A stretch of 6,728 bases of DNA from NCBI GenBank assembly GCA_001775555.1, contig MEXE01000041.1, positions 1-6,728 on the forward strand, read 5' to 3'. Below, piece after piece: positions 1 through 6,260 of the stretch; position 1 is the stretch's first letter, and each line of letters begins with the position of its first letter. The notes below the pieces were generated by a model. That model was given only the letters and a program-made list of their open reading frames with translations, searched no databases and had not been told where the DNA came from. Position numbers and translations under genes: made by a program. The DNA comes from Candidatus Amesbacteria bacterium RBG_19FT_COMBO_48_16 (GTDB lineage: Bacteria; Patescibacteriota; Microgenomatia; CAZETR01; Amesbacteraceae).

Positions 1-1967
1 AAATCGGAAAGGGGGCCGGGGCGGGAGGTCTGGCCGAGGTGTTCCTGGGGGTTGAGAGAGGGGGCAGGGCCGTACTGGCGGAGGAGCTGGTCGGCAGTGA
101 GATCGGGATTGAGGTTGTCCAATCTGAGGCCGCGAAACAGGGATTGGAGTGAAGGTTGGGATTCGAGATGGTTTAAAGCAAAGGGGAACAGTTGTCTGAA
201 GGAATTGGGATCGGAGCTAAAGCCGGAGAGGTAATACGCGGCTTTAAGAGTGGGAAGGGCTTTTTGGGCCAGGCGCTTGGCGGCATCGGATGTTAAGCCG
301 GTGAGCTGAAACTGGAAAGTGAGGTATTGAAGAAGGGCGGCGTCCCCTCTGAGGTAAAAATCATAACCACCCACATATTGAGAGAGCTGGCCGATGAGGG
401 TCTCCGGGTGGGAAATGAGCCTTTTGGCTTCCAGCTGGGGGAGAACAGTGCGGTTTAAGTGGCGGTTTAGTTCGTCGGTAGAAGCGGCGGGGTGGGAAAC
501 TTTGTAAAGAGTAAGGCCGGTGGCGATGGGGACAAGAATGCCGGTATCAAGACCGGTTTGGGAAAGACGGGAAAGAATTAAAGAATGAAAAGCGGCCAGA
601 TCCGGGTGGAGAGGGAGAAGAGCAGGGAGGGCAGGAGCCAGGAGGGAAACAGCTACGGGAAGAGTGTTTTTGTCCGGGGAGGAGGACATGATGAGATCGA
701 CGGCGGCGGGAATTGTGGTTTGGGGCGAAACTGCGAGTTGGGTGACCAGCAGAGGCTGGATAGAACGGAGGACGAGAGATTCGGGGGAGCGGTCGGGAAC
801 AGTCTCGAGAGACGAGACAAGGGCCTGTTTGATTTGGGTGAGGGTTTCCCGGGGGAGACTAATTTCGGTCGGGGAAACCGGAACTGTGGCGTGAATATAA
901 CGCAGAAGAGGGGTGCGGAGAATTTGGAGGATCGGGGGGGCTTGGGGGTCGTAAATTTCGGCGATTTGGGCCAAGGCGGTGATTATTTCGGGTTGAACGA
1001 AAACGGAGGTGGCGGAGGAAACAGTTTGGGAGATTTTGTCCGGTAGGGAGGAAGGGGGAGTACCCAGCAGAATGGGGAGTTCATATAGAATTTGGGACTG
1101 GTCAGATTCGGGAACGGGGGTGAGGGAGAGGAGGCGGGAGGAGACCTCTTTGAACTGGGCGGCGGAATAAAAAGCGGGCAGAGCGGCAGAAACCTGGCTG
1201 ACTTGGGAGGAGGTTAGCTTAAGGGCGGTCAGAGTGGGTGAGAGACGAGTGACGGCCTGCTGGGGGTCAGCCAGGGGATGGCTGAGGTGTTCGGTGAAGA
1301 GGGAATCGGCGAGGACAGCGGAGGAATCTGGAGGGAGACCGAGGGGGGTGACGACTGAATCGCGCAGAGTTTGTATTTGCCGGCTGAGATCGGGGTAAAC
1401 GAAAGTGAGGCTGTCAGCCAGGGGGGCAACTAAAGAGAGGGTAGCCGAGGGGGGACCGGTGCGATCGATAATTCTGACCAAGTCGGGGACAGGCAGGCTG
1501 TCAGGGTGAGTGGCAAGACGCAGAAAAACAAGAGACTGGACGTTTTCCAGGAGGGTAGCGGCGGCGGGGTCGCTTTTGGCAACAGTTTTGCGAATAAGAT
1601 CCAACTGGGAGAGCATTTTTTGGTGGGCTGTAGGAGCTTTGCGGCGGAGTTTTTGGGCCTCCTGCTCCTGCTCTCTGAGATGCTGATCGTATTGATCGAC
1701 GAGGACCTTGAGAATTCCGTACATGGACTCGATTTTTTGTTGTGACAGTTCCAACAGAGCCAAATTTAGAGCCAGAAGCGGCTCCTCATCCTGCCTGACC
1801 TGTTTTAATTTTTGGGCGGATAAGACCTGTTCCGCGACGACCCAGATTTTGCCTTCGAGAGAGGATTCGGTTTCACCGGCAGGAATTTCAGGCGGAGTTA
1901 AGGAGAGACCATAGATTAATAACTGGAGGCGGGAGAGGAGCTGGGTATTAACGGTAAAGTCAGGCAT
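1..1967 (-). CDS. Large uncharacterised helical protein, 3' end outside window
   Basis: I do not recognise this protein. An uninterrupted frame runs from the ATG at 1967 to the left edge, 655 full codons with no stop, so the C-terminus is missing. The start is well supported: AAAGGAGG lies 9 nt upstream, and the ATG overlaps the last 8 nt of the VirB4 gene in another frame. The visible part is rich in Leu, Ser, Pro, Gln and Ala, has one Trp (residue 42), and has no cysteine. Residues about 43-132 are charged and Gln-rich (for example LREQEQEAQKLRRK around 97-110) and look helical, possibly coiled coil. The rest alternates amphipathic helices with Pro-containing turns, suggesting a helical-repeat fold. 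I see no signal peptide and no clear membrane segment; residues around 440-470 are hydrophobic but proline-broken. Its position after VirB4 suggests a secretion-apparatus partner or scaffold, by inference only. A membrane-bearing C-terminus beyond the edge cannot be excluded. Confidence 0.85.
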   Translation of the reverse strand, partial: MPDFTVNTQLLSRLQLLIYGLSLTPPEIPAGETESSLEGKIWVVAEQVLSAQKLKQVRQDEEPLLALNLALLELSQQKIESMYGILKVLVDQYDQHLREQEQEAQKLRRKAPTAHQKMLSQLDLIRKTVAKSDPAAATLLENVQSLVFLRLATHPDSLPVPDLVRIIDRTGPPSATLSLVAPLADSLTFVYPDLSRQIQTLRDSVVTPLGLPPDSSAVLADSLFTEHLSHPLADPQQAVTRLSPTLTALKLTSSQVSQVSAALPAFYSAAQFKEVSSRLLSLTPVPESDQSQILYELPILLGTPPSSLPDKISQTVSSATSVFVQPEIITALAQIAEIYDPQAPPILQILRTPLLRYIHATVPVSPTEISLPRETLTQIKQALVSSLETVPDRSPESLVLRSIQPLLVTQLAVSPQTTIPAAVDLIMSSSPDKNTLPVAVSLLAPALPALLPLHPDLAAFHSLILSRLSQTGLDTGILVPIATGLTLYKVSHPAASTDELNRHLNRTVLPQLEAKRLISHPETLIGQLSQYVGGYDFYLRGDAALLQYLTFQFQLTGLTSDAAKRLAQKALPTLKAAYYLSGFSSDPNSFRQLFPFALNHLESQPSLQSLFRGLRLDNLNPDLTADQLLRQYGPAPSLNPQEHLGQTSRPGPLSD

Positions 1968-4900
1968 GGGTGTCGTCCTCCTTTATATTAGCTGATTCGG
2001 GCGTGGGGACAAGACGCAGAGAAGGAGCGGCGGCTTTTTGGGCTAAAAGTTCCTGGGGTTTGGTGGTGACCAGCTGGTGCTCATCAGGAGAGGCGAGGAA
2101 ACGGGCGGCAACGTGATTATTGCCGGCAAAGAACAGACCTTCGCCGACGTTGGCTGAGAGGAGGAGGTGCTTTTCACCCTCGGAGAGGTAAAAAATCTGG
2201 GCAATACGATCGACGGCCGCAGGGGATTGTTTCAAAAGAACCTGAATGGATGAATTAGTGACAATGGCCTTGCCGAAATCGGTATTTAAAAAGTCCTCGA
2301 CGTCCTGGGTGATGGTAGTTAAGCCCAGGAAGTATTTGCGGGCACGCTTGGCAATGCCATAGAGAAAATTGGCGGAGTCGGGGTAGCGCATTAGGTACCA
2401 GGCCTCGTCGACTACCAGGATGCGTTTTTTGAGGTCACGGCGCAGTTTGGTCCAGATGTAGTCAAGAATTATAAATATAGCGATGGGTTTTAGGGTGTCT
2501 TCCAAGTCGCGGACGGAAAAAACAGTGAAGGGATTTTTGAGAGCAACGTTACTGGGCTGATCGATAATACCGGTGAAGCTGCCTTTGACAAACTTTTCCA
2601 GGCGGTCGGCCAACGAGGCCGCCTGGGGCTCTTCCATACCGATAAAAGCCTTGTAAAGATCTTCCATTAAAGGGGGGGTTTTCTTTTGAGTTAGAGGGTC
2701 CGGGGTGATACCCTTCATGCGGTAAGCCAGTGTCAAAGCCCGATCCAGGAGAGCTTCCTCGGTAGGATTTAAGGTCCCCATAATGACCTTAAAAAGTGAG
2801 TGCAGGGATTGGATTTTGAGATTGAGCTCGTTTTCTTCCGAAAATTCGGTGAGTGCGGAGAGGTCGAAGGGGTTGATACGGTTTTGAGAGCTATAAGAGA
2901 AATTTATATAATCGCCGCCGACGACTTCGCAAATAGGGCGGTATTCGTTTTCGGGGTCGATGACAATAATTTCGGTGCCGAACATAAGCGAGCGGAGGAT
3001 TTCCAGCTTGACCATGTAGGAGTTGTGGACGAATAGTCCGCCGTCTCCGGCCAGGAAAACGCCATTATCCACTTGAAGATCGTACACATATTTTTCTTTA
3101 TGTTTGATGCGTTCGATTTTAACGATGGGGTCCCAGAAGAGGTCGGAATTGGCCAGAAGTCGGAGTTGAGCCAGTTTTTCTTGGGAGTGGCGGATCTTGA
3201 GCTGGGTAGAGCGATATTTTCTGGCGATGAAACGGGCGGCCTGGAAAAGAGGGGAATAGCGGGAGTTGTGGGTCTGGCGAAGGACGACAGTGGTCCAGAG
3301 TGATTTATCGTACTCCTGGAGGGAGACGCCCTGATATTTGAAAGAGGAATAAAGAGCGGAAGTGACTTGAGGGAGGGAGAGGACATGGCCAGTGATGGTT
3401 TGGTAAGCCAGGAGAACGTTTTGGGCTAAAGGAGGATGGAGATAACGTTTCATGACGCGCCACGACTGGCCGAGCTGTTGCCAGAGGAGGTGGTTTAAAC
3501 GCCGACTTTTTGAGCCGATGGTGATGAGTTTGGAGACGGGCGGAAGGTGTTTGAGGAGCTCGATATGGGCCGAGAGTGAGCGGAGTTCGGAAATTCTTTT
3601 TTCGCAGAGATTAATGGCGGTGAGGAGTTGGGTGCGGGAGGGTTGATATTCCCCATTTTTTAAGTCGACTATGATTTGGGGGGCTTTAATTTCGGAGGTG
3701 GGGTAGAGGGACTGATAAAGGGAATTGAAAATAGGTTCCAGACTAGGGATGGTATCGGTGTTGGTGTTGCCAACGGGAATACTTTCTAGAAGCTGTTTGA
3801 GTCGGGCGTTTTTAGCCGCAGTAAGAAAGCCGATTTGGTGGGCGAATTTTTCGAGGTTGTCTTTTCCAGAGATGGTGACTTGGTAATAGACCCCTTTAGT
3901 TTTGGAGGAGGTGTTGGTGGCAGATTTATGTTTGGTGCGGATACGGGCAACGATGCCAAAACGGAGGAGAAGGTAGGTAAGGTCTGAAGATAAATCTTTT
4001 GATTTGGTGGTGGCGTTAACTTCGTGGGTTTCCACTCCGCCGTCGCCTTCGTAGTAGGCTCGCAAGTAATGGGCAACTTGGATGTTGGACAGAGAAAAAA
4101 TAATGGGGGGGACACGTTTGGTGCCGGACCTGCCGGAAGCTCCTTGGTTTATGATTTGAGAGGCAAAACTAGAGCCTGAGGAGTAACCAAGGTGAAGACC
4201 GCGGGATCTGAGGGGGGAGTGTTTGATACCTAACGAGTGGAACGAACAATCTATTATTTTGAGAACCGAGGGGTCAGTGTTGAAAATACGAACAAAGTTT
4301 TGGCTGATATATCCTTCGCTGGTGATTAAGCCGAGGAGAGTAAGATAATGAGGTGATAAGGAGGTGGTAGGAACGGGCCCCGGGATGATTCTGGGGAGGG
4401 GAAGAGACTCTCCTATTTTAACAGCCTCGGAGCGCATAACCCGGATTTTTGCCTGACGCATAAGGATTAAATTATGGTCGGCAGTGACGGTGATTTGCCG
4501 GCCGGATTTGGTGGTAATGGTATAGAGTCGGTTTCTAGGTGAGAATTTTTTGCGGGCAGCGACTGAGATAGTGGCCCAGTGTGCGTTTAGGTTTTGGTCA
4601 AAGGTGAGAGCTTTTAATCCAGGGAAGATAACCCCCTCCATTTCGGGGTTGATAGGAGTAGCTCCATGGAGGCGAATTTGTTCATCTACCAGTTGACCGA
4701 TTTCTACTAACTTGACATTGTTTTGGGAGTCTGAAATTAGCGTTTTGGCCGATTTATCCAGGCATTTACCAGCTCCAGCCTTTGCAAATACGACGGTGTT
4801 CGCGTTCTCTAAACTAAACCTGTCGAAAATTATTAAACTGCCGTTGTGTTCATTGATACCAAAGAGCACCCCCTCGTTGCTGGTTAATTCAGATGAGGTG

Positions 4901-5571
4901 AAGGGGAAGGTGGTAGCCAGCGAGGTGGTGTCCATATTGCGGGTGACCATGAGGTGATTACTGGAAGTGGGCAGAGTGGTTTTGAAGCCTTCGGGCTGCT
5001 GGAGGACGGTGGAAAAAGGGCCGACCAGAAGAGAGGAAAGAGTACTGCCGACCTGTTTGCCGGTAGTTTCCAGTTCGGAGAGAGACTCGGCGGGAACGGT
5101 GACATAAAGGGAAAACTGGAAAAAACGCTCTATACCTTTGACGAGCTGTTCCTGGAGCGAGAGAGCGTCTTCAAGTTTGGCCTGGGTGCCGGGATCGACA
5201 ACCCGGCCGCGTTGCATATCGGTGGAAATTTCCGCTTCCATTTCGGCGATTTTTCTTCGGAGTTCGTCCAGGGTGGATTTGCTTTCTACGGGGTAGATGA
5301 ACATGGAAATGTTTAAGGAGTGGTCAAAATTAATGAGCGCGGAGAGCCAATTGGCGTCGACAAAACGGCGATTGATGGCAGTGAAGTAGGAGCGGAAGAA
5401 ATAATCATTGATTTTGAGGTGGTTGAAATCGACGGAGATGGATTGGGGGGCGATGACGTCCTGGACCGTCCTGGCAAGATCCAGGTTTTTGACACCCGGG
5501 GCAGAGGAGGATTCAGGGGGCGGTGGGGGGAGATCCTTTGGGGGAGGTTTTTTAAAAAATCGCAGTTTCAT
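1960..5571 (-). CDS. virB4: VirB4/TraC-family type IV secretion ATPase precursor with intein
   Basis: This is the cytoplasmic motor ATPase of a type IV secretion or conjugation-like apparatus, encoded as a 1203-aa precursor. The N-extein (1-269) starts with a basic, proline-rich tail (KKPPPKDLPPPPPE), then a VirB4-type N-terminal region (about 45-250) with a charged helix near 100-145. Walker A is AKAGAGK (263-269) and is completed by Ser851 after the intein (270-850) is removed. The C-extein has DPENEY (872-877), a RINPFDL motif (898-904), Walker B ILVVDEAW (1051-1058; acidic D1055/E1056) and a TQDVEDFL motif (1088-1095), the usual order in VirB4/TraC proteins. The spliced product would be 622 aa, close to a compact VirB4. 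Its ATG overlaps the upstream TGA as ATGA, with no Shine-Dalgarno site at normal distance, so translational coupling is likely. The stop overlaps the next gene's start. The family call is firm; the physiological role (conjugation, DNA uptake or protein secretion) is not resolved. Confidence 0.93.
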   Translation of the reverse strand: MKLRFFKKPPPKDLPPPPPESSSAPGVKNLDLARTVQDVIAPQSISVDFNHLKINDYFFRSYFTAINRRFVDANWLSALINFDHSLNISMFIYPVESKSTLDELRRKIAEMEAEISTDMQRGRVVDPGTQAKLEDALSLQEQLVKGIERFFQFSLYVTVPAESLSELETTGKQVGSTLSSLLVGPFSTVLQQPEGFKTTLPTSSNHLMVTRNMDTTSLATTFPFTSSELTSNEGVLFGINEHNGSLIIFDRFSLENANTVVFAKAGAGKCLDKSAKTLISDSQNNVKLVEIGQLVDEQIRLHGATPINPEMEGVIFPGLKALTFDQNLNAHWATISVAARKKFSPRNRLYTITTKSGRQITVTADHNLILMRQAKIRVMRSEAVKIGESLPLPRIIPGPVPTTSLSPHYLTLLGLITSEGYISQNFVRIFNTDPSVLKIIDCSFHSLGIKHSPLRSRGLHLGYSSGSSFASQIINQGASGRSGTKRVPPIIFSLSNIQVAHYLRAYYEGDGGVETHEVNATTKSKDLSSDLTYLLLRFGIVARIRTKHKSATNTSSKTKGVYYQVTISGKDNLEKFAHQIGFLTAAKNARLKQLLESIPVGNTNTDTIPSLEPIFNSLYQSLYPTSEIKAPQIIVDLKNGEYQPSRTQLLTAINLCEKRISELRSLSAHIELLKHLPPVSKLITIGSKSRRLNHLLWQQLGQSWRVMKRYLHPPLAQNVLLAYQTITGHVLSLPQVTSALYSSFKYQGVSLQEYDKSLWTTVVLRQTHNSRYSPLFQAARFIARKYRSTQLKIRHSQEKLAQLRLLANSDLFWDPIVKIERIKHKEKYVYDLQVDNGVFLAGDGGLFVHNSYMVKLEILRSLMFGTEIIVIDPENEYRPICEVVGGDYINFSYSSQNRINPFDLSALTEFSEENELNLKIQSLHSLFKVIMGTLNPTEEALLDRALTLAYRMKGITPDPLTQKKTPPLMEDLYKAFIGMEEPQAASLADRLEKFVKGSFTGIIDQPSNVALKNPFTVFSVRDLEDTLKPIAIFIILDYIWTKLRRDLKKRILVVDEAWYLMRYPDSANFLYGIAKRARKYFLGLTTITQDVEDFLNTDFGKAIVTNSSIQVLLKQSPAAVDRIAQIFYLSEGEKHLLLSANVGEGLFFAGNNHVAARFLASPDEHQLVTTKPQELLAQKAAAPSLRLVPTPESANIKEDDTHA
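1977..1982 (-). promoter_or_regulatory. Strong Shine-Dalgarno site for the downstream large gene
   Basis: On the minus strand AGGAGG (AAAGGAGG if extended to 1984) lies 9 nt before the ATG at 1967, inside the last codons of the VirB4 gene. It decides the start of the downstream gene. The two genes upstream have no comparable site. Confidence 0.8.
3022..4764 (-). mobile_element. Intein with LAGLIDADG endonuclease in the VirB4 Walker A loop
   Basis: This in-frame 581-residue segment (C270-N850 of the precursor) interrupts Walker A between Lys269 and Ser851. It has the hallmarks of a cis-splicing class 1 intein: Cys at position 1 (CLDKSAKTLI, block A), a block B TxxH motif (T363-A-D-H366 in QITVTADHNL), a C-terminal block running from YVYDLQV (828-834) to LFVHN (846-850) with penultimate His849 and terminal Asn850, and Ser851 as the +1 nucleophile. 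Two endonuclease motifs lie between the splicing blocks. Self-excision is expected to join AGAGK to SYMVKLE, restoring a normal P-loop. The intein is almost as long as its host and longer than most LAGLIDADG inteins, because about 220 residues lie between the endonuclease and the C-terminal block. The boundaries are certain to the residue from the restored motif. Splicing activity itself is inferred. Confidence 0.95.
3802..4359 (-). other. LAGLIDADG homing endonuclease domain inside the intein
   Basis: Precursor residues about 405-590 form the endonuclease core. The first dodecapeptide motif is LLGLITSEG (412-420), with acidic Glu419 at the catalytic position. The second is LRAYYEGDG (503-511), with acidic Asp510. 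The spacing of about 91 residues suits a monomeric two-motif enzyme. Such enzymes cut the intein-less allele and spread the intein by gene conversion. Both metal-binding acids are present, so the enzyme may be active. The exact domain edges are estimates. Confidence 0.88.
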
Positions 5572-6227
5572 AACGGAAGGGAGCCGTCCTTCGCCGAGGC
5601 TTCGGAGGCTGAAGGAAAAGTAACGCGGGTGCCCAGCTGGTCGGGGTTGTAGAATTCGAAAAATAATTGAAGCAGTTCGTGACTGGTAAGCTGATGGGAG
5701 CGCAGACCAATGCGGTTGAGGAGGCGGATCAAGTGATCGCGCTTGGGGGCAAGGTTGATAGCGGCTTTTTCGGTAATATCGGTTTTGGGGAGACTGACCA
5801 AGGTTTTTTTGTGGGCGAGAGAGCCTATGGTAGGAGCGATGCCCATCTCATGGGAACTGAAGGGGATGGAGACATAAAACTTTTTGTCCAGAACGTTGCC
5901 CTGGCGGACAATAGCTTTGATAAAATCACGATATTTGGCCATCTGAGCCTTGATTTTGGGGGATGAGGTGGTGGCAAGAAGAGCGTCGAGTTTGGCAATA
6001 TAGTCGGAAATATCCTTACGTTTGGAAGAGATGACGATTTGGATAGAAAAGGTAAGGGAATTTAAAAGTTGGGCGTAAGCATAGATAGTGGCCTCCTGCT
6101 CTTTTTCGGACAACAGGCCGAAGTTGACGGCGCTGACCTCGAGGATAAGACAGGCGGAGCCGTCGGTTAGAATAACCAAATCATTGATGATATCAGCGAT
6201 ATCGAGATGGGATTGGGTAGAAACCAT
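5568..6227 (-). CDS. TraC-like N-terminal-domain protein of the secretion operon
   Basis: This 219-aa soluble protein resembles the N-terminal domain that precedes the ATPase in TraC/VirB4 proteins. Visible parts are ILTDGSACLILEV (19-31), NFGLLSEKEQE (35-45), a hydrophobic LNSLTFSIQIVISSKR run (55-70), a helical segment (71-112), KKFYVSIPFSS (115-125), and a C-terminal part with LNRIGLRSHQL followed by HELLQLFFEFYNP (183-195). These fit a family pattern I recall for free-standing TraC-like proteins in CPR genomes. It has no Walker motifs, signal peptide or membrane segment, so it is probably a structural or regulatory partner of the adjacent ATPase rather than an enzyme. The ATG at 6227 has no Shine-Dalgarno site; a TATAAT lies 5 nt upstream. 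The stop overlaps the virB4 start (ATGA). The last about 15 residues (FPSASEASAKDGSLP) come from a short repeat and probably are not part of the fold. Confidence 0.75.
   Translation of the reverse strand: MVSTQSHLDIADIINDLVILTDGSACLILEVSAVNFGLLSEKEQEATIYAYAQLLNSLTFSIQIVISSKRKDISDYIAKLDALLATTSSPKIKAQMAKYRDFIKAIVRQGNVLDKKFYVSIPFSSHEMGIAPTIGSLAHKKTLVSLPKTDITEKAAINLAPKRDHLIRLLNRIGLRSHQLTSHELLQLFFEFYNPDQLGTRVTFPSASEASAKDGSLPL
5588..5615. repeat. Short imperfect palindrome in the tail of the TraC-like gene
   Basis: Arms CCTTCGCC (5588-5595) and GGC-T-GAAGG (5607-5615) pair with a single-base bulge. Within the element GAGGCT occurs twice, 9 nt apart (5596-5601 and 5605-5610), and CCGA/TCGG flank GGCT. 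In the gene frame it encodes the low-complexity tail SASEASAKDG; on the opposite strand it reads SFAEASEAEG. I recall very similar peptide tails scattered through CPR genomes, which suggests a dispersed small repeat. No second copy is visible in this window. Confidence 0.5.
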
Positions 6228-6232
6228 ACTTT

Positions 6233-6238
6233 ATTATA
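6233..6238 (-). promoter_or_regulatory. Possible -10 box for a leaderless TraC-like transcript
   Basis: On the minus strand a perfect TATAAT is followed by AAAGT and then the ATG at 6227. Transcription from such a box would begin at or next to the A of the ATG, giving a leaderless mRNA, consistent with the absence of a Shine-Dalgarno site. The -35 region is weak: TTAGCG at 6260-6255, with a 16-nt spacer, matches 3 of 6 consensus bases. It may be a chance AT-rich spacer. Confidence 0.35.
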
Positions 6239-6239
6239 A

Positions 6240-6260
6240 GTGCTAAGGGCTAAGCGCTAA
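6240..6260. repeat. Three tandem heptamers at a gene junction
   Basis: On the plus strand GTGCTAA, GGGCTAA and GCGCTAA follow each other with no gap (consensus NNGCTAA). On the minus strand they read TTAGCGC TTAGCCC TTAGCAC and continue in phase into TTATAAT. They encode the last residues (LALSP) and the TAG stop of the upstream gene and sit just before the TraC-like start. Their role is unknown: slippage product, binding site or part of a promoter. Confidence 0.6.

Noticed and set aside
585..1046. Plus-strand frame of 153 codons rich in Gly and Arg
   Set aside because: It is antisense to the long minus-strand gene and its make-up follows from the G-rich plus strand. It has no domain and no operon context.
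2904..3386. Minus-strand frame of 160 codons in a second frame
   Set aside because: It overlaps the intein's C-terminal part in another frame and is Ser/Pro-rich without motifs. The VirB4 frame there carries the splicing block and P-loop.
3022..4764. Insertion as an assembly artefact or a group I intron
   Set aside because: The segment keeps the reading frame, begins with Cys, ends with His-Asn before Ser, and carries block B and LAGLIDADG motifs in the right order, which defines an intein.
4954..5316. Plus-strand frame of 120 codons
   Set aside because: It is the reverse complement of the conserved N-terminal part of VirB4; its Gly/Phe/Asp pattern is a shadow of that coding frame.
5560..5625. 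Rho-independent terminator at the palindrome between the TraC-like gene and virB4
   Set aside because: On the minus-strand transcript the hairpin is not followed by a T-run; the genes overlap there and are likely co-transcribed.
1960..6227. Alternative genetic code with TGA read as Gly
   Set aside because: Two genes end in TGA at sensible overlaps, no TGA occurs inside the four frames, and Gly is encoded by GGN throughout.
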